Source: RYN-230 sp963837515 (lineage in GTDB: Bacteria; Actinomycetota; Actinomycetes; Streptosporangiales; Streptosporangiaceae). From it: 64,000 bases of DNA. Within the stretch, counting starts at the first letter, position 1, and each line of letters begins with the position of its first letter. Of this stretch, positions 50,618 through 58,955 are shown in pieces. The notes beneath the pieces are model-generated. The model was not told the DNA's origin. It saw only the letters and a program-made list of their open reading frames with translations, and made no database searches. A program made the translations under genes and the position numbers. The stretch lies in assembly GCA_963837515.1 (NCBI GenBank), contig CAWINT010000004.1, positions 141,599 through 205,598 of the forward strand, written 5' to 3'.

Positions 50618-51463
50618 TCACTCGCCCGCCGCCTGGGCCGCCTTGTCCCCGTAGGTCTCCTCGTAGGCCTGCCGGGATCCGCACACGCTGGCCTTCGGGC
50701 AGGCGCACTTGCGGCCGTCCCGGGTGAGCTTGACCACGATCTTGTCCCCCGGGACGCTCAGCCCGGTGACCACCCCGGAGCCCTCGGGGGTCTCGACCGT
50801 CTCCCCGAGGGCGGGGGCGTCCTTGCGGAAGTCCTGGTACAGCGGGTGCTCGTACTTGAGGCAACACATCAGGCGGCCGCAGGCGCCGGCGATCCGCAGC
50901 GGGTTGACCGGCAGATCCTGTTCCTTGGCCATCCGGACCGACACCGGCTCGAAGTCCTTGAGGAACGTGGCGCAGCACAGGTCACGGCCGCACGGGCCGA
51001 TGCCGCCCTGCAGCCGCGCCTCGTCGCGCGGGCCGATCTGGCGCAGCTCCACCCGGGCGTGCAGCCGGGCGGCCAGGTCGCGGACCAGCGCCCGGAAGTC
51101 GACCCGGCCGGGCGCGCTGAAGTAAACGGTGTAGACGTCCGGCGAGTTGACCACGTCCACCCCGATGACCTTCATGGGCAGGCTGTGCTCGCGGATCAGC
51201 CGCCGCGCCGCCACCCGGGCCTCGGCCCGGCGGCTGCGGTTCGCCTCGTCCCGGGACAGGTGCTCGTCGGTGGCGAAGCCGGCGCACGACGGCAGCTCCT
51301 CCACGTCGTCCACCCACTGCGGCGCCCAGATGCACTCCGCGACCTCCGGCCCGGAGTCGGTGGGCACCAGGACCTTATCCCCCACTTTGGGGGTGTACGC
51401 CCCGGGATCCAGGTAGTACAGCCGACCGTAGCGCTCGAAACTGACCGCCATCATCATGCCCAT
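50618..51463 (-). CDS. ricT: RicT/PSP1 family protein
   Basis: 281 residues of the PSP1 (YaaT) family: FERYGRLYYLDPGAY, LVPTDSGPEVAECIWAP, VYTVYFSAPGRVDFRALVRDLAARLHARVELRQIGPRDEARL, IGPCGRDLCC and GRLMCCLKYEHPLYQ. The conserved Cys bind Fe-S clusters in the Bacillus Y-complex. In actinomycetes it lies next to DNA polymerase III subunit genes; here holB is ~4 kb off, past the MarR/MFS/AbiEi insert. ATG 51463 is 6 bases after a TAACCT -10 box. Confidence 0.93.
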   Translation of the reverse strand: MGMMMAVSFERYGRLYYLDPGAYTPKVGDKVLVPTDSGPEVAECIWAPQWVDDVEELPSCAGFATDEHLSRDEANRSRRAEARVAARRLIREHSLPMKVIGVDVVNSPDVYTVYFSAPGRVDFRALVRDLAARLHARVELRQIGPRDEARLQGGIGPCGRDLCCATFLKDFEPVSVRMAKEQDLPVNPLRIAGACGRLMCCLKYEHPLYQDFRKDAPALGETVETPEGSGVVTGLSVPGDKIVVKLTRDGRKCACPKASVCGSRQAYEETYGDKAAQAAGE

Positions 51464-51469
51464 CGCCTC

Positions 51470-51475
51470 AGGTTA
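51470..51475 (-). promoter_or_regulatory. -10 box for leaderless ricT
   Basis: TAACCT on the minus strand, 6 bases before ATG 51463. Confidence 0.5.
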
Positions 51476-51551
51476 CGGGCCGATCGGACGATCCGCGCCG
51501 CTTGCGGCGGCCAAATCTTCGCATTAGGCAAAGATCCACCGGGCGCAGGAG

Positions 51552-51995
51552 TCAGCCGGCCGCTGGACCGGCGGTGTCCTCCAGCGCCCCGGCGCAGGAG
51601 GCCATCAGGCCCGCGGGCAGCACGCCGGCCAGCACCTCGCGGTGCGTCGGCACCGCCTCGGCGTACCGCTGGCGGCCCGTCTCGGTCAGCGCGATGAAGA
51701 TGCCGCGCCGGTCCATGTCACACAGGCAGCGCTCGACCAGGCCGTGCTTGGCCAGCCGGTCGATCAGCCGGGACAGCGCGCTCTGGCTCAGGTGCACCGC
51801 GTCCGCCAGTTCCTGGGCGCGGAACTTGCGGTCCCCGGCCTCGGCCAGCCGGTCCAGCACTTCGAACTCGCTGACCCCCAGCCCGTGCCGCCGGCCGAGC
51901 TCATGCTCCAGCGCCGCGCAGGCGGCCGCGTGGCTGGCGGCGATGACCCGCCACGTGTTCACCGCCGGGCCGGCACTGGACTGCATCGCACTCAC
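51552..51995 (-). CDS. MarR family regulator
   Basis: 147 residues from GTG 51995, 6 bases after a TATCCT -10 box; the frame is open further, to ATG 52079, which would cross into the operator region and is rejected. MarR winged helix: GRRHGLGVSEFEVLDRLAEAGDRKFRAQELADAVHLSQSALSRLIDRLAKHGLVERCLCDMDRRGIFIALTETGR. Divergent from the MFS exporter, which it likely represses. Confidence 0.9.
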   Translation of the reverse strand: MSAMQSSAGPAVNTWRVIAASHAAACAALEHELGRRHGLGVSEFEVLDRLAEAGDRKFRAQELADAVHLSQSALSRLIDRLAKHGLVERCLCDMDRRGIFIALTETGRQRYAEAVPTHREVLAGVLPAGLMASCAGALEDTAGPAAG

Positions 51996-52001
51996 CAGCG
52001 C

Positions 52002-52075
52002 AGGATAACTCCGAGCTGAGTTATGTGCAACTGCATTAATTGCGCTTGCATCTACTGCATGTACATGCATATGGT
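52002..52075. promoter_or_regulatory. Divergent marR/MFS promoter region with operators
   Basis: Minus -10 TATCCT at 52002-52007 serves marR. Plus -10 TATGGT at 52070-52075 is 7 bases before the MFS ATG. Between them are a perfect 14-base palindrome TGCATGTACATGCA (52056-52069), directly against the + -10, and an imperfect dyad TGCAA...TTGCA around TTAA (52026-52050). Both are likely MarR sites. Confidence 0.65.
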
Positions 52076-52082
52076 TCATGGC

Positions 52083-53876
52083 ATGGAGTCCCCAGCCAAG
52101 GCGCGGGCCCGTTCCCGCGCCGCCACCAATCAGCCTGTCTCCACCTCCCACCCTCCGGCCGGGCCCGGCTTGCGCTGGAGCCCCCGGTTGTGGGCCATCC
52201 TCCTGGTGCTCTGCGGCGCCATCTGCCTCGACGCGCTCGACGTGTCCATGGTCGGGGTCGCCTTGCCGGACATCCGCACCGCGCTGGGCCTGAGCACCTC
52301 CTCCCTGCAGTGGGTGGTCAGCGGCTACGTGCTCGGCTACGGCGGCCTGCTGCTGCTCGGCGGCCGGGCCGCGGACCTGCTCGGCCGGCGCCGGGTCTTC
52401 CTCGCCGCGCTCGCCGTGTTCGCCGTCGCCTCGCTGTTCGGCGGCCTGGTCAGCAGCCCGGGGCTGCTGATCGCCGCCCGGTTCATCAAGGGCATCGCCG
52501 CCGCGTTCACCGCGCCGGCCGGGCTGTCCCTCCTCACCACGACGTTCCACGAGGGCCCGATGCGCAACCGGGCCATCAGCGTCTACTCCGCCTTCGGCGC
52601 CAGCGGGTTCTCGCTCGGCCTGGTCCTGTCCGGGCTGCTGACCGAGATCAGCTGGCGGTGGACGCTGCTGATCCCGGCCCCGGTCGCGCTGCTGGTGCTG
52701 GCCGCGGCGATCCCGGCCATCCCGCGGGACACTCCCGAGCGGGACGGCTCACCCGCCCGCGGCGGCCGGGCGCAGCGCCGCCGGTTCGACGTCCCCGGCG
52801 CGGTGACGATCAGCGGCGCGATGCTGCTGCTGGTCTACACGGTGGTCGAGGCGCAGCAGGCCGGGTGGGCGTCCGCCCGCACCATCGGCTCGTTCGCCAT
52901 CGTGGCCGCGGCACTGGCCGCCTTCGTGCTCATCGAACGGCGCAGCGCCGACCCGCTGGTGCGACTCAGCCTGTTCCGGTCCGGCGGGCTGACCAGGGCG
53001 AACATCGGGGCGCTGACACTGTTCGGCTCGTATGTGTCGTTCCAGTTCCTGGTCACCCAGTACCTGCAGAGCCTGGTCGGGTGGTCGGCGCTGCGCACCG
53101 CGCTGGCCTTCCTGCCCGCCGGGCTGGTCGTGGCCGGGCTCTCCACCCGGATGGACGGGATCATCGGCCGCTTCGGCCCGGCCCGGGTGAGCGTCGCCGC
53201 GTTCGCCAGCCTGGTGGCTGGCTACCTGGTGTTCCTGCGGGTCGGCGTGCAGCCGGACTATCCAACCGTGATCTTCCCAGCGGTCGTGCTGATCGGTGTC
53301 GCGTTCGGCCTGGGCTTCTCCGCCCTCAGCCTGGCCGCCACCGCCGGCGTGGCCGACGCGGAACAGGGCCTGGCCGCCAGCCTGTTCCAGACCTCCTTCC
53401 AGGTCGGCGGGGCGATCGTGCTGGCCGTGGTCACCGCGGTGGTGGACGCCGGCGGGGCCAGCCGGATCACCTCGGCCCAGGCCACCCTCGGCGCCTACCG
53501 CCCGGCCCTGGCGGTGATCACCGGCGTCTCCGTGCTCGGCGCGCTCACCGCCCTGAGCGGCCTGCGCCGGAACCGGCAGCGGGTCCCGGCGGGGACCGAG
53601 GTGTTCATCCCGGCCGGCGCCGACCTGAGCGCGGCCCAGCTGCCCGGCGGTGCCGAGCCCGCCCTGGTGGTCGCGGCCGATGCGGGCACCAGCCGGGCGG
53701 GCTCGGCTGAGCTGGACGGAAACCCGGCCGACGAGCGGAGCACCATCCCCGGCGCTGGCGAGCTGACCGAGGCGCCCCCCACCTCGCCCGCCGCCCTGGA
53801 CACCGCTACCCGGGACGGCGCCCCCAGCGACTGCTGGGATGAGGGCGGCGACTGCTGGGAACTCGTGGACGCCTGA
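52083..53876 (+). CDS. MFS transporter, DHA2 family (14 TM)
   Basis: 597 residues. DHA2 features: LWAILLVLCGAICLDALDVSMVGVALPDI, SSLQWVVSGYVLGYGGLLLLGGRAADLLGRRRVF, and motif C-like ISVYSAFGASGFSLGLVLSGLLTEISWRW. About 14 membrane segments; the C-terminal ~100 residues are an acidic, disordered cytoplasmic tail ending DCWDEGGDCWELVDA. Proton-driven drug export is typical. ATG 52083 is 7 bases after TATGGT. Confidence 0.92.
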   Translation: MESPAKARARSRAATNQPVSTSHPPAGPGLRWSPRLWAILLVLCGAICLDALDVSMVGVALPDIRTALGLSTSSLQWVVSGYVLGYGGLLLLGGRAADLLGRRRVFLAALAVFAVASLFGGLVSSPGLLIAARFIKGIAAAFTAPAGLSLLTTTFHEGPMRNRAISVYSAFGASGFSLGLVLSGLLTEISWRWTLLIPAPVALLVLAAAIPAIPRDTPERDGSPARGGRAQRRRFDVPGAVTISGAMLLLVYTVVEAQQAGWASARTIGSFAIVAAALAAFVLIERRSADPLVRLSLFRSGGLTRANIGALTLFGSYVSFQFLVTQYLQSLVGWSALRTALAFLPAGLVVAGLSTRMDGIIGRFGPARVSVAAFASLVAGYLVFLRVGVQPDYPTVIFPAVVLIGVAFGLGFSALSLAATAGVADAEQGLAASLFQTSFQVGGAIVLAVVTAVVDAGGASRITSAQATLGAYRPALAVITGVSVLGALTALSGLRRNRQRVPAGTEVFIPAGADLSAAQLPGGAEPALVVAADAGTSRAGSAELDGNPADERSTIPGAGELTEAPPTSPAALDTATRDGAPSDCWDEGGDCWELVDA

Positions 53877-53898
53877 CCCCACGTCCAGCCGGTACGGG

Positions 53899-53932
53899 CC
53901 GGGCGGGCCGCCCTGGGAGGCGGCCCGCCCGG
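53899..53932 (+). terminator. Strong hairpin after the MFS gene
   Basis: CCGGGCGGGCCGCC (53899-53912) pairs perfectly with GGCGGCCCGCCCGG (53919-53932), 6-base loop, 22 bases after the MFS stop. Confidence 0.75.
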
Positions 53933-53936
53933 GGCC

Positions 53937-53993
53937 GCGCCTCTTGCCGCAACCCGCGCCTCTTCCCGCAACCCGCGCCTCTTCCCGCAACCC
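53937..53993. repeat. 19-bp tandem repeat, 3 copies
   Basis: GCGCCTCTTSCCGCAACCC at 53937, 53956 and 53975 (S is G in the first copy and C in the others). Noncoding. Confidence 0.9.
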
Positions 53994-54055
53994 GCGGCGC
54001 GATGCCCCATCCTGTGGGGCAATGCCCATCCCGCAGCGCAATGTCACGCAACAGC

Positions 54056-54118
54056 GCGGTGCATTGCATCGCGGCGGTTGGTTTTGGGCCGCCGGAGACA
54101 CACGACGCACCGCATTGA
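54056..54118. repeat. Left copy of a 63-base direct repeat flanking the AbiEi/DUF559 gene
   Basis: Starts GCGGTGCATTG and ends GCACCGCATTGA; the arms GCGGTGC and GCACCGC form the ends of a hairpin whose inner stem is CGGCGG/CCGCCG. A related copy lies at 55210-55272; 52 of 63 positions agree by hand count. Confidence 0.85.
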
Positions 54119-54162
54119 CATAACGCACCGCACTGATGGCGGGGCTGAAGCGGCATGCTGAG

Positions 54163-54186
54163 ATATCCACAGAGAGTTATCCACAG
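54163..54186 (+). promoter_or_regulatory. Two DnaA-box-like sites
   Basis: ATATCCACAG (54163-54172) and TTATCCACAG (54177-54186), 14 bases apart, just upstream of the AbiEi/DUF559 gene. TTATCCACA is the exact bacterial DnaA box. Confidence 0.5.
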
Positions 54187-54237
54187 CGGGGCAAGTCGGG
54201 CTTCCGCCGATCATGCGGCCAGTCCACCCTCAGTGGC

Positions 54238-55200
54238 ATGACACGCGAACTGCCCCCGAACTGCCGCGACCTCGTGCGCGCCCAACAGGGTGTGGTGTCC
54301 CGGAGCCAGGCGCTGGAAGCTGGTGTCGGCGCGGCGACTGTCGCCGCCCGGTTGCGGGCCGGGCACTGGCAGCGGCTGCATCGAGGGGTCTATGCCACTT
54401 TCACCGGCGAGCCCAGCCGCGAAGCCGAGCTTTGGGCGGCGATGCGCCGGGCCGGGCCGTTCGCCGTTTTGAGTCACTACACGGCGGCCGAGCTGAGCCA
54501 GTTGGTGACCAGGCGCGGCTCAGTGATCCACGTGACCGTGCCGCGTGACCAGCATCTCCGGCCAATACCGGGGATGGTCGTCCACCGGTCCGCGCGGATC
54601 GAAGCCGCCCGGCACCCCAGCCTGCTACCGCCGCGCACCCGGCTCGAGGAGACAGCACTGGATCTGGCTGGGGCCGCGGCCAGCCTGGATGACGCTCTCG
54701 CTTGGCTGGCTCGGGCCTGCGGCAGCCGCCTCACCACGTCGGGGCGGCTCCGGGCTGCATTGGACGGCCGGACGCGGATCCGGTGGCGACGGGAACTCAC
54801 GGCTGCGCTCGACGACATAGCCAACGGGGCGAACTCGGTCCTGGAACTGCGCTACCTGCACCGGGTCGAGCGGCGGCACGGACTGCCCCAGGCCCGGCGC
54901 CAGGTTCGTATCACCCAGGGACGGCGAACCGGGTACCGGGATGCGCTGTACGAGCAGTATGGCGTGGTGGTGGAGACCGACGGCCAGATCGCGCACCCGT
55001 TGGAAGCCCGCTGGCGGGATCAGCACCGGGACAACGCCGCCGCCGCCGGTGGGCTCATCACCCTGCGCTACGGCTGGGCCGACGTCACCCAGCGGCCCTG
55101 CTGGGTAGCCGCTGAGGTGGCGGCGGTGCTGCGGCTGCGCGGCTGGCGGGAAACTCCGCGCCCTTGCTCCCCCATCTGTCCCCTGAGTCACACCGCGTGA
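54238..55200 (+). CDS. AbiEi-like antitoxin-domain/DUF559-type protein
   Basis: 320 residues. The N-terminal ~60 residues (RDLVRAQQGVVSRSQALEAGVGAATVAARLRAGHWQRLHRGVY) are the type IV antitoxin AbiEi winged-helix domain. The C-terminal ~100 residues (YRDALYEQYGVVVETDG, WRDQHRDNAAAAGGLITLRYGWADV) match the DUF559/Vsr-like PD-(D/E)xK fold, with Asp and Glu-x-Asp at metal positions. Such actinobacterial genes are common, variable and of unknown function; no AbiEii toxin is adjacent. ATG 54238 is 7 bases after CACCCT. Flanked by direct repeats, suggesting gain as a unit. Confidence 0.82.
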   Translation: MTRELPPNCRDLVRAQQGVVSRSQALEAGVGAATVAARLRAGHWQRLHRGVYATFTGEPSREAELWAAMRRAGPFAVLSHYTAAELSQLVTRRGSVIHVTVPRDQHLRPIPGMVVHRSARIEAARHPSLLPPRTRLEETALDLAGAAASLDDALAWLARACGSRLTTSGRLRAALDGRTRIRWRRELTAALDDIANGANSVLELRYLHRVERRHGLPQARRQVRITQGRRTGYRDALYEQYGVVVETDGQIAHPLEARWRDQHRDNAAAAGGLITLRYGWADVTQRPCWVAAEVAAVLRLRGWRETPRPCSPICPLSHTA

Positions 55201-55209
55201 TTCACCAAC

Positions 55210-55272
55210 GCGGTGCATTGTGTCGCCGCGGTGCGCTTTAGGCCGCCGGAGACACATGCCGCACCGCGCTGA
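55210..55272. repeat. Right copy of the flanking direct repeat
   Basis: Starts GCGGTGCATTG and ends GCACCGCGCTGA, same orientation as the copy at 54056. Immediately follows the AbiEi/DUF559 stop codon. Confidence 0.85.
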
Positions 55273-55341
55273 TGAAATCAACCGCGATGACGGCACGCCT
55301 CGTCGGGCGGATGGAGGCAGCCGGGCCGGGGCCTCGGCGGG

Positions 55342-56544
55342 TCAGCCGGACAGGAGGGCGAGGGTCATTTCCTCGACGGCGAGCAGCGGGGCGACGTTGA
55401 CCTCGAGACGCTCCCGGCAGCGCATGATCGCCTCCATCCGGCGCACCGTGGACTCGGCCGGGAACGCCGCGGCCACCTGGCGGAGTTCGTCCTCATGCCC
55501 CGCGCTGGCCAGGTCTACGTCCGCGCCGAACTGGACGGCCAGCACGTCCCGGTAGAAGGCGGCCAGGTCGAGCAGGGCACGGTCCAGGGCGTCCCGCTTG
55601 AGCCGGGTGGCCCGGGACTTCTGCCGGTCTTGGAGATCGCGCAGGGCCCCGGCCGCGCCGCGCATCGCCTTGGCCACGCCCTTTCCGGTGGAGCCCTCGC
55701 CGAACGCCCGGCGCATCGCGTCCCGCTCGGGCTCGTTCAGTTCGTCGGTGATCGCGGCCGCTTCCTGCTCGGCCGACTTGACCAGTGCCGCGGCCGCGCT
55801 CAGCGCGGTGCCCAGGCTCGCTACCCGGACCGGGACCCGCAGCACGTCGTCGCGGCGCGTGGCCGCCTCCGGGTCGGTGGCCAGCCGCCGGGCCCGGCCG
55901 ATGTGTCCCTGCGCGGCGCGCGCCGCGGCCAGCGCGCGCGCCGGGTCCACCCCGTCTCGCCGGGTCAGCACCTCGGCGACGGCCGCGGGCGGCGGGGTGC
56001 GCAAGGTGACCAGGCGGCACCGGGACCGGATCGTGGTGACGAGTTCCTCCGCGGAGGGGGCGCACAGCAGCCACACCGTGCGGGGCGACGGCTCCTCGAT
56101 CGCTTTCAGCAGCGCGTTCGCGGCCTGCTCGGTGGCCCGGTCGGCGTCCTCGAACAACACCACCTGCCAGCGGCCCCCGGACGGCGCGCCAGCCGCGCGC
56201 AGCACCAGGTCGCGGGTCTGCTTCACCCCGTAGGACAGCCCGTCCGGGCGGACCAGCATCACGTCGGGGTGGGTGCCCGCCTGCACCTGATGACAGCTCG
56301 GGCAGTGCCCGCAGCCCTGGTCCGGGCAGAGCAGGGCGGCCGCGAAGGCCCGGGCCGCCACCGACCGGCCGGACCCGGGCGGCCCGGTGAGCAGCCACGC
56401 GTGGGTCATCCCCGCCGCGGGCTCGCCGCGCAGCAGGGCGGCCGCCGCGGCCGCCGCCCGCCGCAGTTCGGCGACCACGCGCTCCTGGCCGACCAGGTCG
56501 CCGTAGACCGGCGGGGCCGGCGCGTCCAGCTCGGGGTCGCTCAT
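55342..56544 (-). CDS. holB: DNA polymerase III delta prime subunit
   Basis: 400 residues from ATG 56544: clamp-loader AAA+ with Walker A TGPPGSGRSV, zinc finger CPDQGCGHCPSCHQV, sensor segment ALLKAIEEPSPRTVWLL and TIRSRCRLVTLRTPP. Longer in-frame readings overlap tmk and are rejected; the ATG is 2 bases past the tmk stop, so the two genes are coupled. Loads the beta clamp in the replisome. Confidence 0.95.
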   Translation of the reverse strand: MSDPELDAPAPPVYGDLVGQERVVAELRRAAAAAAALLRGEPAAGMTHAWLLTGPPGSGRSVAARAFAAALLCPDQGCGHCPSCHQVQAGTHPDVMLVRPDGLSYGVKQTRDLVLRAAGAPSGGRWQVVLFEDADRATEQAANALLKAIEEPSPRTVWLLCAPSAEELVTTIRSRCRLVTLRTPPPAAVAEVLTRRDGVDPARALAAARAAQGHIGRARRLATDPEAATRRDDVLRVPVRVASLGTALSAAAALVKSAEQEAAAITDELNEPERDAMRRAFGEGSTGKGVAKAMRGAAGALRDLQDRQKSRATRLKRDALDRALLDLAAFYRDVLAVQFGADVDLASAGHEDELRQVAAAFPAESTVRRMEAIMRCRERLEVNVAPLLAVEEMTLALLSG

Positions 56545-56546
56545 CG

Positions 56547-58685
56547 TCAGTCCACGATGACCGGGATGCTGCCGGTGTTCGCCTCGGCCATCGGCGGCAC
56601 CGGGTCGGGCAGGATCTCCCGGACCCGCTCCTGGATCTGCCGGCGCACCTCGTCGGCCGGCCGCGAGGCGTCCACCACCAGGTACCGCTCCGGGTCCGCG
56701 CGGGCCAGCCCGAGGAAGCCGGCCCGGACCCGCTCGTGGAAGTCCAGCGGCTCGGCCTCCAGCCGGTCCGCCGAGCGGGCCCGCCGCCCGAGCCCGGCCG
56801 CGGGCGGCATGTCGAGCAGCACGGTGAGGTCGGGCACCAGCCCGCCCGTGGCCCACCGGTTCAGCTCCGTCACCTCGGCGGCCGGCAGGTTGCGCCCCGC
56901 ACCCTGGTAGGCCAGCGACGAATCCACATAACGATCGGTTACCACGACTGCCCCGCGTTCCAGCGCGGGCCGTATCACGCTCGCCACGTGTTCGGCCCGG
57001 TCAGCCGCGTACAGCAGCGTCTCGGCCCGGGCGGACAGCCCGGCGTGGGCGGTGTCCAGCAGCACGGCGCGCAGCCGCATGCCCACCTTGGTGGCGCCCG
57101 GCTCCCGGGTGGTGACCACGTCGTAGCCCTGGTCGCGGAGCCAGATGGCCAGCAGCCGGGCCTGGGTGGTCTTGCCCGCCCCCTCGCCGCCTTCCAGCGC
57201 GATGAACATGCCGTGCCGGGCCGGAGGCATGGCCGGCCCGTGCCCGTTGGTCTGCTCGGGGACCGGGACGGGCTGGAACTCCTCACCCCGGACAGCGGCG
57301 GCCAGGTCCTCGCGCAGCGGCACGCCCTTGCGGTCGTCCATGTGCCGGTAGGACAGGGCGCCGAGCCACAGCGCGACGGCCGCGGCCAGCAGCATCACCA
57401 GGTTGTAACCGATGCCCTGGTAGCTGACGCGCGCGATGTGCAGGTTGCCGCTCCCGGACGCGCCGCGGACCAGCGCGGTGAGCCCGGCCGCGAGGAACGG
57501 GGCCACCGCGATCACCGCGAGCAGGATGACCCGGATGGCCGAGTTCAGGAAGGCGAAGGTGCGGCCGCGAGTGTCGTCGTCCACCTCCAGGCCGACGATC
57601 GTGTAGCCGGTCACGTAGGCCACGCCGGCGCACGCCCCGAGCAGCACGACCAGCAGCACCACCACGACCAGGTTTGGGATGAGGGCGATGAGCGCGAGCG
57701 GGATGGCCGCACAGGCGATGCTCAGCCCGAACAGCCGCCGTCGGCTGAACCCGCGCAGGATTCGCAGGCCGAGGAACATGCCGCCGGCCAGTCCGACGAA
57801 GATGGCGGCGAAGACCACGCCCCAGCCGGCGTACCCGCCGTGCAGCGTGTGCTTGATGTAGGGCTGGCCGAGCCCGACCACCACGCCGCCCGCCGCGAAC
57901 GCGCCTATCATCCCGATGACCAGGCCCCGGACCACCTGGGTCTGCCCAATGAATTTCCAGCCCTCCCAGATGGTCTTGGCCACCGAGGGGGCGGAGATGT
58001 GCGCGCTGAACTGGCGCTTGGGGATCTCGTGCAGCCAGTAGATGGTCAGCGCGGAGACCACGAAGGTGACGGCGTTGAAGTACAGCGCCAGGTTCACCGG
58101 GTTGGTGGTGAAGTAGTGCGAGACCCCGCCGAGAGCCCGGCTGACCAGCGACAGCAGGCTGAAGATCAGCCCGGCGATCGGCGCGGTGCCGAACGTGGTG
58201 AACAGGCTGTACTGGTTGGCCTGCTCGAGCTTGTCCGGCGGCACCAGGTTCGGCACCGAGGCGTCCTTGGCCGGCGTCCAGAACAGCGAGACGCAGGACG
58301 CGACGAACTGGACGACGTAGATCCAGGTTAGCGGGTTGACGAAGTGCAGCGACAGGTCGAGTGGGATCGACACGTACAGGGCGGCGCGCAGCACGTCGCC
58401 GACGATCATGTTCAGCCGCCGGTCGAACCGGTCCGCGACCGCGCCCGCCAGCGGGCCGAGGATCAGCGCGGGCAGCAACGAGGACAGCCACACCCCGCCG
58501 ACGGCGCTGTATTGAGCCGCAGCCCCCGCCCCCGCCAGCGCGGACGCCAGCGAGGCGAGAGCGACCAGGCTGAGCCAATCCCCCAGGCTGGACAGCGACG
58601 ATGCGATCCACAGCCGACGGAACGGCCTGATGGACAGCACGCTGTTCGCGCGGCGCCCATCAGGGGAGGGGGATCGGAAGTTCAC
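56547..58685 (-). CDS. tmk: MFS transporter-thymidylate kinase fusion
   Basis: 712 residues. The first ~470 are a twelve-helix MFS domain (FRRLWIASSLSSLGDWLSLVALASLASALAG, GPLAGAVADRFDRR, YVTGYTIVGLEVDDDTRGRTFAFLNSAIR); the rest is dTMP kinase with P-loop EGGEGAGKTT, DRYVDSSLAYQG and LID RRARSADRLEAEPLDFHER. I recall that Streptomyces also has such fusions. GTG 58685 is 7 bases after a TACCCT -10 box; GTG 58718 in the same frame is the longer option. Upstream of holB; makes dTDP for DNA synthesis. The transporter half's role is unknown. Confidence 0.93.
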   Translation of the reverse strand: MNFRSPSPDGRRANSVLSIRPFRRLWIASSLSSLGDWLSLVALASLASALAGAGAAAQYSAVGGVWLSSLLPALILGPLAGAVADRFDRRLNMIVGDVLRAALYVSIPLDLSLHFVNPLTWIYVVQFVASCVSLFWTPAKDASVPNLVPPDKLEQANQYSLFTTFGTAPIAGLIFSLLSLVSRALGGVSHYFTTNPVNLALYFNAVTFVVSALTIYWLHEIPKRQFSAHISAPSVAKTIWEGWKFIGQTQVVRGLVIGMIGAFAAGGVVVGLGQPYIKHTLHGGYAGWGVVFAAIFVGLAGGMFLGLRILRGFSRRRLFGLSIACAAIPLALIALIPNLVVVVLLVVLLGACAGVAYVTGYTIVGLEVDDDTRGRTFAFLNSAIRVILLAVIAVAPFLAAGLTALVRGASGSGNLHIARVSYQGIGYNLVMLLAAAVALWLGALSYRHMDDRKGVPLREDLAAAVRGEEFQPVPVPEQTNGHGPAMPPARHGMFIALEGGEGAGKTTQARLLAIWLRDQGYDVVTTREPGATKVGMRLRAVLLDTAHAGLSARAETLLYAADRAEHVASVIRPALERGAVVVTDRYVDSSLAYQGAGRNLPAAEVTELNRWATGGLVPDLTVLLDMPPAAGLGRRARSADRLEAEPLDFHERVRAGFLGLARADPERYLVVDASRPADEVRRQIQERVREILPDPVPPMAEANTGSIPVIVD

Positions 58686-58692
58686 GCGGTTT

Positions 58693-58698
58693 AGGGTA
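58693..58698 (-). promoter_or_regulatory. -10 box for leaderless tmk fusion
   Basis: TACCCT on the minus strand, 7 bases before GTG 58685. Confidence 0.45.
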
Positions 58699-58876
58699 TC
58701 CACAAGGAGGGTACTCACGCGGCCCGCAAGCTAGCGAAATGTCCGGCCGTGCGGGCGCTTCGGGCCCGCGACGTCTCTCAGCAGGTAAATCTAGCCGGCC
58801 GCGGGCCGGCCGCAGACGGCGTGCCGGGGGTGCGGTGGCCGGGGCGGACTCGTGCGGCCGTCGCCGCGACGCGCTG

Positions 58877-58955
58877 GCGCGGCGGCGCGGCTGGCCGCCC
58901 CAGAGGAGCGGCGCGGCGGCGCGGCTGGCCGCCCCAGAGGAGCGGCGCGGCGGCG
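58877..58955. repeat. 34-bp tandem repeat, about 2.3 copies
   Basis: CTGGCCGCCCCAGAGGAGCG recurs at 58891 and 58925. It ends at the topA stop and may act in transcription termination. Confidence 0.85.

Noticed and set aside
54177..54186. Replication origin
   Set aside because: Only two DnaA-box-like sites and no dnaA, dnaN, AT-rich region or gidB/parAB nearby.
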